Shown here piece by piece: positions 24,596 to 37,385 of a stretch of DNA of 64,000 nucleotides. A program made the position numbers and the translations under genes. The notes under the pieces are model-generated. The model was not told where the DNA came from and did not search any database. It saw nothing but the letters and a program-made list of their open reading frames with translations. The stretch comes from Synchiropus splendidus (taxonomy: Eukaryota; Chordata; Actinopteri; Syngnathiformes; Callionymidae). The stretch is from the NCBI RefSeq assembly GCF_027744825.2, contig NC_071348.1, positions 1,987,563-2,051,562 of the forward strand, read 5' to 3'. The first letter of the stretch is position 1. Each line of letters starts with the position of its first letter.

Positions 24596-26230
24596 TTCTA
24601 GGGGACAGACTGCCGCTGCTGTGAAGGGAAGTGATACACAACTTGTTGTGTAAATCACAGCGCTTACAGTGGGCAGAAGTTGTCTGTTTTCTTTGTAATT
24701 CAGCAGAGGTTCATTTGAAATCCCTCTCCTTCTTCACGGCAGCGCCAACGGTTCTGAACCCCCCTGCCTTTCCTGCCCAATCCTCGCTTGGTGTACCTCG
24801 GTGTAACCTTGCAGGGTAAAGCTCCACTGACATCTGGTTCATAAGTATTCAGGACTCAGCGCCTTTGACATTAATCAGCCTACAGTACATTATCTTCCCT
24901 CGCCTATCCTCCTCTGCCCCCCCCCTCTTTTGCATCCTCATCCTCTCATCCCTATCGCCCGTATTTCACCTCTCCTCGCTCCCCCTTTCACTGCCTCATT
25001 TTCCCCCTAAACTCTTCTACAAGGCGCTAACCCTCCCTCCTCGTCCTACCGTCTTCCATATCACACACCTCAGCCTTTTCATCCACTGTTTTCTTATCGG
25101 ACCAGATAAGCTGAAGAGAGAAGGGCATAACGGCTCTAAGAGTGCATGCTGCCCACCTGAATGTCTGGCTATTGAGATACAGTGCAGGGTCTATCTGTTT
25201 ACCTGCCTGTCTTGGAGTACAGCAACGAGTTTAATATGGCAGCCACAACACGGCAAGGTCAGCCCAGTGAGCAGGAGAGATAGAAGACAGATTAAAAACA
25301 GAGTTTTGGAAGACAGCAGGAAGACCGGGGAAAGTCTATGGAAGTGCAGTCTCATTTATTTGAGTCACACTGCGCAATGAAAGAGGCTTTAATGAAAGAT
25401 TTACGTTGCCTCTAAACGAGGACAAACATTTCCTGCTCTGCTGCAACTGTCCGTTGAGTGAGGGGATCAAATACCTGAGCAGTGTCTTCTCCAGGAGGAC
25501 AGGTGGCGCTGTGACAGCTTCTCTTCTAAGTTGTTCCTGGTCGGTTCAGTCCAAAACAGTGGAGTAAAGCTACAGGCTTATTTGAATAAATACAACACAT
25601 GCTCACATTTCTTTCCCTGTCCTGGTTGTTGACAACAATCTTCCCCAGGTAGAGGAGTTCAAGTATATTCGGGTCTTGGGAAAGATGCAGCATCCTCAGT
25701 CATGAAGAGTGAATCTGTCTTTTCAGGTGAGCTCAATCTGAAGCCACAGTTCTTCATCGTCACTCGGTCTATGTTCCAGTTCTCACTTCTTCAGGGTCGA
25801 GACGGCAAAGGCAAAGAGATCAAACGTGTAGCACCATGACCGTTTATTCACTGGACAGCGTCACAACAGCGTCCAATTGTTCAGATTACAGACACGTTAA
25901 AAAGAGACTGACCGGAGGGCGGTCCTCCCCTGGGCTTCTTTTGCTCCAGCTATGGCGCCCCTGACACGACCTTCAATTCCTGTAAGAGGAAGACAATGGA
26001 TGGAAGGGTGCTGAAACAGCTCGGCGTGTGAGGCTGTCACACTGTTGCCAAATACATGTGCATTGTGAGAGATGCCGATTTAAAGCCAAGCCACATGGCA
26101 GGCTGACTTTTCCCTGCTGGTCGTGAGTTTGACAAATGTGTCATGATCAGACTTTTCTTCTTCAGACTTCTGGATTCCTTGCTGGTACATGGATTCACAT
26201 GTTTCTTTTAGCATTTCAGAACAATAAATC
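24596..26230 (+). other. gene-free stretch with a LINE scrap near 25.65 kb
   Basis: Around 25645-25690 the plus strand reads QVEEFKYIRVLGK, close to the VEEFKYLGVLF motif found toward the C-terminus of many fish LINE reverse transcriptases. Flanking sequence is too decayed to extend it. 24900-25080 is C/T-rich. Nothing else is recognised. Confidence 0.35.
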
Positions 26231-26322
26231 ATGCACACACATTGTTGTATTTCTATCCTTGTTAGGACTTTTGGAGGTTTATCGTCCCCTTTCATGCTTT
26301 CCCCAGCCTCTCGCCCTAAACC
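26231..26322 (+). repeat. dispersed repeat family, copy B
   Basis: It shares ttgtatttctatccttgttaggac and atgctttccccagcctctcgccctaaacc with the copies at 14920, 30480 and 37150. It is truncated on its right side, where aggggccaccaacatg, a different transposon-end-like word, begins. Confidence 0.65.
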
Positions 26323-29300
26323 AGGGGCCACCAACATGCACCAGGTAGCCCACGTAGGGCATTAAAAAATAAAAATAATAATCATGTAATAGCCATTTTA
26401 TTATGATTGATTTTTACTTGATTTTCTTCGTTTGTCTTACACCATTGGTAATTATTGTACTGTTTATTATCCATGATGATGATTTCAGAAGTGTGTACAA
26501 GTAACATCTGACATACGACCAGGATCGGATCCGACCAACCGGTCGTAAGTCAGATTGGACGTAAGTAAGTAAGATACTGTGCTGCCGTAACGGTCGTACG
26601 TGTTGCCGGGCTGCTACGTGCTGCTACGTACACTTTCTGATGGAAACACTTCCGACGTCATCGCTAAAACCTGCCATCCTAGAAGAAGAAGATTAGAGGT
26701 GTAGATGAGGACAAGTTCAGGTGTATCGCCGTCACACACAGCTCCGATTCTAATGGAGGTGTGATGTGTGCCTCCGTTGCTAGCTAACAAGGGATTATGA
26801 AGCTTCTGATAATCCCATATGGGCGGGCAGGCTCAGGAGCTCAGTGTTACTGCATTAGCGTTAAGCATTAATACGGCCCGAGCATCAGTGTTAGCAGCTA
26901 ATAGTGTCCTGGAATACATTAACACCAAATAATGTGATGCTGTAAGATTAGCATGAAGTTATAATACCGCGCGCATTATGACTGTCTGTGCAGTGAGGAA
27001 AAGTGTGTGCATGTGCATGTGTTGTGAGAGAGACAGTCTGCATTAGTGGGTGATTGAAAGTGCAAAAAAAAAAAGCGAGATGGAAGGTTAGTGAAGATGA
27101 AGGCCGTATCAGGTGAGGACATTAGTGGGGTGTGATGCAGAATGCATTATCCATGGAGGACACATGCACACAAGGTTTTCGCTCAGAGGTTGTCTAGTTG
27201 CTGCCCACCCAAATTCAAGAAGACATGGATGATAGAGGCAACACCCGCTGTTGACGTCAAAAGCTGGAAAGCAAGAACATAAGATTGCTAGTTTCACTGT
27301 TCTACTGCAGAGATTTAAATTCCAAAATTCTACTCACAAGGACGTGTACCTGTCATAGGTATTGGTACTCTTACCTCCCCTCTTTGGGAAGTCTTATTTA
27401 GCCGTCATCTGGCAGTGGAAAAGCCATTCTATGGGTCTTTGGTTCACTTAGAGACTTGAGTCGATAGAGTCCTCGAGGTGGAACTGAAGTCTGTGTATGT
27501 TTTAAACCATCTTGTGATCCAAAAAGGAATGATCAGGGTTTATGAATTGGTGGGTTTAAGAGGATTTTGAGGCAAGGACCGATTATGTGGTGGGCTGAAG
27601 TAGTGACAGAGGGTTGTGGTGTGCACGTCACATGCGCCTCTCTTAAGCACAGCGATGGTTCTGTCCATCCGCCGAGCTGCTTCTGACCTTCATCTAAATG
27701 TAACACCCACCCCATGGTCTCAATCCTCACACAAGGTGGAGTTGATGTGAACTCTCACAAAGGACTGTCTCATGCCCAGGCTCCTGAAAGTCTGATTGAC
27801 AGGAGGCGTTAAATATTTGTGCAGGTCTTCCTTAACAAAAAGGCAAGTATCAAACCAAGTCAGAGATGTAGATACTGAGGTTGTCATTGGAAGTGACTCG
27901 AAAGGACAAGCTCAGAAATCGGTATTTGAGAAGGACATGTGGAGAAGTTTGGATTCAAAGTTAGGAAGGACTGACGGTTTGGACACCAGGAGAAGAGAAC
28001 AGAGAGTGGCTTAGAATGTGGGAGATGGAAGGTGAGGATACCAGCGACAGTTGAAGGTGTGGATTTGCATCTTTGCTGCATGCTCTGTTTGGCAGTGTGG
28101 AGAAGTGATCGTGTCAACTATACCATCTGCAGGATAGGCAAGCGTGCAGGGCAAGCATGTTGAGACTCAGGGGGTGGTCCCCCCTCAAACATTCAGCCAT
28201 CTTGGCAAAGCGCAATGTATTGTTTGTAGTTATGTGGTAGACATATGAAATTTATGTCTTCATGTTGGAATGTTATGGTTTCTGAGTTCAGGGATTCCAC
28301 TCGGTATTTTGTAAGTCATCTGTTTCAACTACCACCACTGCCTCACTACATTGCATAGCATTTCTTCATTCAATAAAATGTTTAAAAAAATCACTGCATT
28401 TTTAGTTTCTGTTGGTTGGATTGGTTTCCCCTGATAGTTTGAGTTTTAGGAGGGTTTTCTTTTTGTATCATTAGGTCAAACCTCTTAAAATATTTCATCA
28501 ATTCAAGTAGTTAAAATAGATTATTTTTTTATGTTTGTATTTTCATTGTTATGACTAATGTAAATGCAGCACACCACACACGTTAACCTTTTCGACAAAA
28601 TTGCTTGAGGCAGCATTTAAACAAGTTCAGCTTCAAATATGATGATCGATCTAGTCGTCTCTCTTTCAGTTTTGGAGGATACATAGTATACACCGTGAGC
28701 AAAGTGGCTTCTGTGTGTAGTGACATTGAACTGATGCTATTCCATGTAGGGGCAAAAACAAAACAAACAATCCAAAAAAAAACAAAAAACGGGGAGATAG
28801 CAGTAGAGGTAGTTTAAGCAGCAGGAGACAATTGTGTCTAAATATGGACATGGGTGCTTTTGTTCTGTTTTTCCTTGCACGTGTCTTCAGGTGGTCAAGT
28901 GTGCATTAGCATGTGCATGTGTGTTTACAAAGGTGTGAATGGATGTGCATGGTACCTGTGTGTATAAAGTGCTGTGCTCATTCCTGCACTTGTACACATG
29001 TCTTCCTGAGTGTGCACAGTGTGTGTGGCTGTCTGAAATGTGCATTAATGTGTGCACTAGAGTGTGCATTTGACTGGTGATCTGCCCAGTATACTGCGTA
29101 CGCGGGTTCTAGGGTTTTTGTGTTTGTGTGTGTGTGGAAAGGGGGAGTGGGCTTTCTTCATCTACATGAAAATGAGTGGGGTACCAAATTCTTCCCGCTG
29201 GTGCAAAAACACCACATACCGATTGGTTTCGGTGTAGCTGCCAGTTTCAAGGTCTGTGTGTTTGTGCGCATATGCTGGAGTGTGAATGTGTCACCGGGTG

Positions 29301-30479
29301 TGTGGGTGTCCTTTGCCACACTATTGTGCACATGTTAATCCCAGCAATTCTATTCAACCAACCTGCTTATGGCACCGCATGGGGTGCAGTGCGGGTGTGC
29401 TGCGGCTCAGAGCTGACCGTGTTTCTAGGTCTCACTATTGTGTCTGACCTCACGTTGCCAGCCATTTATATCGTCCACGGTGTGAAAGACAAACCACTCA
29501 TTGATGCATGAAACTGATAGCGATATTGACAAACGTTATTATTGAATCATTATAAATCATTTTTGTTTATCTAAATTTATTATTAAAATAATGGTGGTCA
29601 TCATAAAAATGTTTTATATATTTTATATCTTAATATATTTAAAATATTAAAATAATATTTAAATACATTTTAATACCACAACTATTCCATAATAAAATAA
29701 GTAGGATTAGATATGATTAACAAATGTATTTTTTATGTATTTATTTTTGGTGCAATTTGCATTTGTACCTACCATTTTTTATTTTGTTGACCAAACTAGT
29801 GGCCATTGAGACTTAGAGCTGTGCTGAAAAATGCAAATACAAATGCAGTAATCCTTCATATTGTTGGATATGGTTGGGCGATTCCACTTGAGTGGTGCAG
29901 GTGAGGTTTAGAGATTAAAAAAAGTCTGATGTGAGTGTGAACTTCGAACAAGACCTTTGCTCAACTTGGAATTATGACTAAGTCAAAGACAGGCTCAGGC
30001 TGTTGTGGTGCTACTTGCTGTCGTAAAACACAGAAACAGTCTGAAACTGAATGGCAGTTTATACATTCCACTGTCATTCAGTGGATGAGAGAGGAGAAGG
30101 GCAACTGATGATCTGAAGAAGAGTGTTGAGAAAAGGGAAGGACGAACTAAATCAAAGCGCATTAGCATGTGTGCCCTTTGTCTCCAGTCTGTCTCTGGCC
30201 TCTGTGTCCAACGCTCTGCCAGACAGCGATAAGAAGTGTGTGTGTGCGTGCACGCACACCTTGTCCCAGAGTGAGCGTGTCTCTCCCTGGGGACTCCTGT
30301 GACAACTAGATGGATGTTCTCCTCAAACGCCAGCTGAGTACTGCGTCCAGTCAGGATGTATTGTTAGGTGTCGGTCAGTTGCCAGCAAATCTGCATCAAG
30401 CGCAGCTACGATATAAAGTTCAACTGATCGAATGACGACAGACTTCGGTGAAGAGACCCCCCCCACCCTATTGCCGTGC
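26323..30479. other. gene-free stretch
   Basis: No gene is recognised. 26505-26640 is built of related words (gtcgtaagtcag, gtaagtaagtaag, ggtcgtacgtg) and may be a decayed repeat. 28890-29330 is rich in TG and tgtgcat words, which generates open frames on both strands. 29530-29720 is extremely AT-rich. Confidence 0.4.
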
Positions 30480-30570
30480 TTTTGGGGACATTGTGAGTCA
30501 TTGTCATCATTTGTCATTGACATAACCCTCTCCCCCTAAACCTAACCATCCAAAACACATGACTCACCTG
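30480..30570 (+). repeat. dispersed repeat family, copy C
   Basis: It carries tttggggacattg, tgtcattgacataaccctct and cccctaaacctaaccatcc, ending in aaaacacatgactcacc, in the same order as copy A. Confidence 0.7.
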
Positions 30571-33486
30571 AACCAGCACCCAGAACCCTTGGTCCTGGAG
30601 AAGAATTCCAGATCATCACTATTCACATATGTGTCTCATATAAAATGTCTGATCAACATCCACATCAAAAGGTTCAGCGTAACTTCCTAGTTCAGTTCAC
30701 GTTATTAAGAGGAGGAGAGAGGCAGAGGACACTTCACTACATCACTGTAAAAAAAAAAAGACTCTAGTCGTGCAGATGTGACGTGTGTGACATCATTAAA
30801 AACAAATCAATCTCCTCTTACAAGTGAGCTCCGTGCTAACCCACATGCTAGCTGTTAGCTGGAGGGTGTGTGGCGTCACAGACCAAACACGGAACACTCT
30901 TCCATCATTCTACCATGGTGTGGAAGGGGTTTGCTCATCCTTCAGTCACGTTACCTTCCCAAACAAAACCAAGCCACACGTTTCAACACTACGACCCGTC
31001 GCCGCTCCAACTCCTCCGTGACTGAGGCGCTCAGTGGGAGGTGGTGACGTGCAGCGACGGCAGCGAGTTGGAGTGCGACCTCAGTCAGGAACCAACTGAA
31101 GGAACAGAAATGAACATATGATTCCAGAGAATGTTATCATTTCTCACCGCTTCGGAATCACAAACAGTTCTTGATGCCTGTCCTGCGGCCCATGTGTGTT
31201 TACAGCAACACGACGCACAGATTGTGACGTCAGCAAATTTTTGTAGTCGACATTATCGATGACGTCAACTAATGCAATATATTCAGCCCAAAATGAGAAA
31301 ACGAAACTCGAGCCTAAGACTTTCCTGGACCTGGCGCTGATCCTCCACTTCACCATGACACAGACACAGTTTGTACGTATTTTTACTACTTTTTTTTGTT
31401 AATCCAACAATACTCAGCCTGGACCCTGCATAAGAACCTTCCTTCAGTCATGGTGGTGAAAGGCTAAACTCACTCACCGATCCAACACGTTGATATAATG
31501 TGAGCAAATTCCTCTCTTAATTGGACACTTGACTCCATCTGAGGTGGAAATCCAAGCACAGCTCCACAGCAGCTCAGATTAATAGCCATGTGCAGCAGAG
31601 CAGGCGGCCCGGCCGAGAGCCAACTGTCCCTTCTGCTGCTAGGGACGGGGCCTGGAGCCAATTACAGTCCGTCTTTGGGTTCTGGGCCAATTAGAGGCGC
31701 TGGTCAGAGCCCTGGACAATTATGAAGAGTCCGTCAGCACATTTTGGTGAAGGAAAAGTCTTCTCCTGAAAAAAAAAAAACAAAAACAGATGATCCTTGC
31801 ACTTCAGTTTTGCAGCAGGGTTAAGTGTGGAGAGAAGGGCACTGGTCTGCTTCAGGTATTTCACACTCTGCTGCTCCATTGTGTCGAAGACACTGAGGCT
31901 GGTTTATCAAAGTGCACGTGTTATCAATACATCTGTGGCCTGAAGTTGCACGTCCTTTATTGAAACTGCTTGTGCAAAGTGTGGGACACTCAAGTGCAAG
32001 AGTGTGTGTGTCATGGTGTCAAGTGCCTTTGAATCTCAACGATTATGGGGCTAGAATGGGGCCAGCTTACATTGGCATTGAAAAAAATGGCCGAAAAACA
32101 GAATATAGTCATTGAAAACAAGAATATTGGCTGAAAAAATATGATAAATGTCTTATTTCTAATTTCTGTACATTCTAGTTTTCTACTTCGATACAAAAAT
32201 GCTTCAGCCACTTCTGCCAAAGACTGCAGTCCTTTCATACTAAAGTTGAATTAAAGAGGAGTGGTGAAATACAGGCCAAAGGTCGCGCTGTGCCAGGGAG
32301 AGACAAATAAATCTTGGGCTATGATTCGACCACATTCCTGGTTTCTATCGGTCATCAATTTTCAACTTGGTCTCGAGGGCTTGCTGGAGCTGACACAAGT
32401 AGGAATAGGCAGGAAGCCAGGCAGGCGGAGGAGAACCAGCAGCTTGGGCCAATGAGACCCTCTGCTCCACAGTCTGAGCCAGACATTGAGGTCAAGCGAG
32501 GGTCATGTGGTCAGGCCCGAGGTCAAATGTCAACAGACTCCCTCCGTGACCAGCTATTATGAATGTCGTTCTTCCTCTCTCTCTCAGACACACACACATG
32601 TTCCGCTCACGAGCATCTAGTCAGCAGCATAAACCATTCAGGTTGACTGAATAATTCATTGTTACCTATCATTTTTGTGTTTACAGTACAATAAACACAA
32701 AAGTGAAGTGAAAGAAATCACCATAGAGCAAGTGCCATTAAAGGGGCTTCAAAACATCCTCAAAGAAATGAGATCAGACCAATGTCAAGATTCACTTTTA
32801 TTGTGCACCACTTCGGTTTTCGCCTCCTTCCTCTTCCCTGTTTTGTTGGAGCTTCCCCTTGGATATGGCACACAGCTGGAGCTGATCTTCAACTCATCTC
32901 ATCACCCTTCTGAAGCACCTTGGTTTCGTCTCGTCCGCTCGCTCTCTTTGTTTCGTCGGATCTCTTGGTTTTCCCCTGGTGCCTGATTTATTGTAGCTTC
33001 TCTGCCTGTTTCCTCTGATTTTAGTTTTGTTCCTCGTGAGTTTGTTTTGACGTCCATTTGTTATTTTGTTTTTCCCCTCCTTTGTGTTTTGTATTTATAT
33101 TTTCAGATTCCTTATTTCCGTTTTTGTGTACATCTCCCTGCTCGGTGACGCCCTCAGTTTTCGGACCTTCTACCTCTTTTTGGATCTCCCTCTGTTGGGT
33201 GACGCTTTCTGTTTGGATTCTTCAACCTTTGTTTGATTATTGTGAATCCTTTGTTAAAATGAAATACTGTTATTTGCTACTCTTATTCAGGAAGGCATTT
33301 GGCTCCCTCTCCGCTTGAGTCATTACAAGGAAACTGAAGTGACAATATATTCTTGAGCAGATAAATTCATATAAAACCAAATGTTGCCAGTTGCATCCTG
33401 AAATAATGGAAGTGCACATTTGGCATTACTGGCCTGGACTAAGCACATATTTATGAGAACTAGACAAAGAAGAGCTCGGTGGTGTT
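30571..33486. other. gene-free stretch
   Basis: No coding exon is recognised. 32820-33260 on the plus strand has a T-rich run of words (cacagctggagctgatcttc, ttcggaccttctacc, tttggatctccctctg) in the style of fish retroelement 3' regions, but with no coding. 31470-31720 looks unique. Confidence 0.35.
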
Positions 33487-33500
33487 CCACCAGGAGGCGT
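33487..33500 (+). promoter_or_regulatory. CTCF-like core motif
   Basis: CCACCAGGAGGCGT is nearly the same 14-mer as at 9047-9060 and in the same orientation. Sequence resemblance only. Confidence 0.3.
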
Positions 33501-34506
33501 TGGCCGACATGGTAATCTGCCTCTCCCTCCTTCAGGTGGGCTCTTGCACATCACAGATTCCAGCGGCATAACAGAGCAATCACAGAACAATTTAACCTCT
33601 CCTGCTTCTGTGCTCAAACCCTCAGTGCGTGTGACACCACAGCAAAAGTGGCAGTAACTGCCAATTCACCAAGCTCCCTCTAGTCGAATCCCTCACAAAT
33701 GATAACTTTCAGGCCCCCTAGCGATAAAGTAATTTCTCCATCTCTCCTGTCGGGTCCAGGCCGGCAGAGGCCTGTGATAATCTCATAAACAGAAGCTGTG
33801 TAGATATGGCCCATCTATTATAACCACGAACAGTGGCGTGGATAGAAGCATTTATTATGTGAGACAGCAGACAATACATTCTCATTCTGCGATACTACTG
33901 GTGACAGACACAGAGTGATCCATCTTCAGCGACCGGGCAGTGAGATAGGAGCGAAGAGAGAAGGCGACAGATGGAGAATGAGAGAGGTACATCGGGAGCG
34001 GGAGGGGAAGGGCAGCAGGGAGACAGGGACAAAGTTAGTGTATGCAGAGATGTGTAATGAGACTTGTGTAGAGGAGAAATATCACTCTGCAGGTCGGAAA
34101 CAGACAGAAACGTTATATAACTACACCAATGGCTTTTTTCTTCAGATTACTGCCTCCTGAAGCTGCACAGCTAAAAAAAAAGCCAAAGAGCTAGACGCAG
34201 CGGTTTTATTGCCAGGCTGTTATTTTACTGCAAGTACTGATATTATACTGCTTATCCAACTACCTACCAAGCTTCTGTCTGGCAGTCACTTGGCTCTCCT
34301 GCTGTTTTATTGGAATATTGTTAGCTGTATTGGAGGTGGTGTTGTGGAACATCAAATGAATCAAGTACTAAATCTCTGATGACAAAGACACCTTCAAATG
34401 GTGGAGTGATCTTCATAGACCTATAAAGAACCTCTTGCTGTGTCATAATAGTCGTCTTTAAAGACACAGCTGCTATGGTGTACATGGATTTCATTTGCTT
34501 GATGGA
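33501..34506. other. gene-free stretch, possible regulatory segment
   Basis: The 33690-33860 part (ccctagcgataaagtaatttc, gatatggcccatctattataacc) is unique-looking and could be conserved non-coding DNA. No gene is visible. Confidence 0.3.
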
Positions 34507-34512
34507 TACTGG

Positions 34513-35476
34513 GGGTGGGCGATATGGACAAAAAAAAGTTATCGCGATAAATGTTTCATGTAATTTGTGATCCATGTAAAACAATAATTATATAAATAAT
34601 AAATAATACATTTTCATTCCATTCCGTCTGTTGTACATGCTACAGTCTCTCTTGAAACCTATTACTGCAGTTTGTCTCCAACATCATTATTTGTTGATGT
34701 TTCAATAGAATAGTGAACTAAGTGTAGAGATGAGAAATTCAGTGTTTCACGTCTCTGGTAGAAGCCGCTGGTGTCTGACAGGCTGCTCTGCCAGCTTTAT
34801 TTAGGGGTTAAATGGAGCCGTCTGTCTGCTGTATCTCATGTCTCGGAACAGTTGACTGAACTATGGAGCGGTCTGGACACATTTCCTAGATGCTATAGAA
34901 TGAATATTAGAAATCATGTGAATAAATGATAATTTAGTCATATTCTATTCTCAGAATCATTATACAAACTGCCAGTCCTTTGTCTCGTGTGATGAAAAAC
35001 CTTTTCACAATTCTCTCTCCTAAAATGCTTGTTTTCCATGGCCTTACTGAAGATTTCGCTAAAACTTGACGCGTTAGAATTTGTTGACGATCCCTAACTG
35101 ATGGCGGCTCGTAGCATTAGCGCTGCCTGTGAGAGTGTGTCCTCCATCAGTGAACTCTAATGGGGACGCGGAAGAGGACGTTGCCGCCAATACTGGAGCT
35201 CCGTTCAATATCCAACTATTTTCACCAGGGTGTTTGGCCGAGGCGCCTGCGGGGGGGGGGATGACCAGCATGTGAAGAACCTATGAGGACCACTCCCCCT
35301 AATAAAATGAACACGGATCCAGAGACTCAGAGTCGACCAGTGTCATGATCAAAGTCCACCACACTCTCAACAACTGTCACACGTCTCGTCATGTTCATGT
35401 AAACAAGTCCAATGCAGCGAGTGAGGTGCAGAATTGTTTGGCGGTATATCGTGTACGATAAGTAAACGGCCATCCC
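34513..35476. mobile_element. non-autonomous hAT-type element with ggtgggcgatat-type ends
   Basis: The left end is gggtgggcgatatggacaaa followed by aagttatcgcgataa. The right end is gtatatcgtgtacgataagt and then aaacggccatccc, which is its imperfect inverted counterpart. The six bases tactgg flank both sides (34507-34512 and 35477-35482), likely the remains of an 8-bp target duplication. About 960 bp long, with no transposase coding. A run of nine G at about 35251 is a likely hypermutable spot. Confidence 0.7.
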
Positions 35477-35482
35477 TACTGG

Positions 35483-37149
35483 ACACTTGTCTTCAACAGT
35501 TACCTAAAAGATATAGAATCAGGATTAAATACAGCACAAAATCAAAGTAACTGTCTGGATGTTCCTCTTAGAGAAGAAATTCAAATCCCTCATCATATGC
35601 GGCTTGGTGGTGGAGTTCTGCACACGTGACGTGTTACAGATGGATATGAAGCCAGGGCTGCCTTCTGAAACCTTCTGGTGTGAAGCCTTTTGACTTCACT
35701 TTGGTGAAGACAAGGGAAGTAATCCAGGCTACGTCGTTCCATTTCTCTGAGAGATTCAAGAGCACACAGACAGAAACAGGTGTAGAAACAGAGAGTGTTG
35801 CGGCTTGTTATCTGTCTGTAATGACAGATGAGAAGAGATGTAATTAGACTGTGCCATATGGATGATCATATGGTCATTTCATAATTAGCAATATTTTAAA
35901 ATGGGACAGACATTTTGAACAAAATAAAACAAAAAAGTCTGGCAATAGCGAATGGTGAAGTTTTTAATAGATGCAGAGGTTTGAGACTGACCTCAAATGG
36001 AGCTGGTTCTAAACCAAACTGCTGTCATTTTGTTACTTCACGGCTCATGTGTGATCGCTTTGAATGGATGACGCTCAATAGTTTCAGAGGGAAAAAACAC
36101 CGACTGGCACTAGTAGTACTCTATACCTTTTTGATCTGGGGGCAGCAGAACCAGATGCAAGTCATATTCATCAAATTTACTAAAGAATAAAAGAAAAAAA
36201 TACACTTAATGCAAACTGTTGAGAAAATTGGAAAAACTGAATACAATTCTGAATTGAAAATAAGAACAAATACAAATCTCTAAATATCATTTTCAAAAAC
36301 TTATATTTTGTTTAAACTCCAGTGTATATGAAGTGTATATGAAGTATCGTCATAAAATGTTCCAAATCAAGTCAAGTCAATTCAGTGACACACTACTGCC
36401 ACCATATGTGGATGATGTTTTCTTGTGGCCCACACAGCCCAAAGGTGTAAAACAAAGAAACATTTCGTGGCCCTCTAGGAGGCGCTCCTGGCCCAACTAT
36501 GGGCCACAACCCTATGGTTAGGAATCGCTGCTCTATGTTGCATTTGTTTAAACTTCCCAGCTTCCTGAGCTCCTGCATTCCTGCAGTCTAGAAAAGGTCA
36601 CGGCAGCACAAGACGTTCTGTGGCGGCATTTTCACCGACCACTCTCCAAGCACAAGAGGAAGCCCTGGAGGCAAACCTCGCTGACAGCATCCCAAAATTA
36701 TAAACAGTGCTCGGCCTCAGCTCATCACTGTCTGTGAGCGTTGGCCGCCCTGTGTCGACCAGAGGACTGTCGAGGACGATCTGCCCGTGTTGCAGATGTT
36801 GTGCGTGTGGCAAATCTTTCAGCCATCGGAAAAGTTGCAAGCGCCCCGGGTGGTTGGACGACGTTTGACTTCTCTTTACTGCCTCACATAAAAATAAATT
36901 GTGAAAATGAGAGGTGATCAACTGAATCCACTTGATATGATCATATAATGGGTTCATTCCGAGTTCATTTCATCCCTGTGAAACAGAAGCGTATTGGTAA
37001 AGTGTTTCCATCTCCAGGCAAAAATGAAGCAGATTTAATAGTATTGACAAAACACTACAACATGGGAACAGTTGTGGTTGAGCCTGGTAATGTGTTGTCT
37101 GGCTGATGCTGTACAAGACCGCCTCAGGGCTTAGTGAGTGTGAGTGTGC
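35483..37149. other. gene-free stretch with a hAT end near 36.5 kb
   Basis: Around 36430-36527 the sequence gtggcccacacagccc, ggcccaactatgggccacaa and ggttaggaatcgctg resembles the right end of a hAT family related to the one at 24595. No matching left end was found. A CTCF-like CCTCTAGGAGGCGC lies inside it at 36472-36485. Nothing else is recognised. Confidence 0.35.
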
Positions 37150-37385
37150 TTGTGCTTCTGTCTTTGTGAGAACCTGTATGAGTCAGGACATTTTGGCCCC
37201 GGTCCTAAGTTTGAGGGTTTAAAACTACAAAATAGCTGGGTTATTATCATTGGGTTTTAGTTTGGTTCAGAGTAAAGGTTAAGTTTAGCCATGTGTTTTA
37301 GATGCTTAGTTTGAGGGGGAGAGGCTGGGGAAAGGGTGATGTCAATGTCGGTCCTCACTAAGATAGGAAGACAAACATGCGCAAC
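37150..37385 (-). repeat. dispersed repeat family, copy D (longest, inverted)
   Basis: The reverse complement reads gtttgtcttcctatcttagt, gaggaccgacattgacatcac, cctttccccagcctctcccc and aaacacatggct, in the same word order as copies A-C. It also extends about 130 bases further than the others, through gaacctgtatgagtcaggac. Confidence 0.7.

Noticed and set aside
34513..35476. Autonomous transposon
   Set aside because: No frame encodes hAT transposase motifs.
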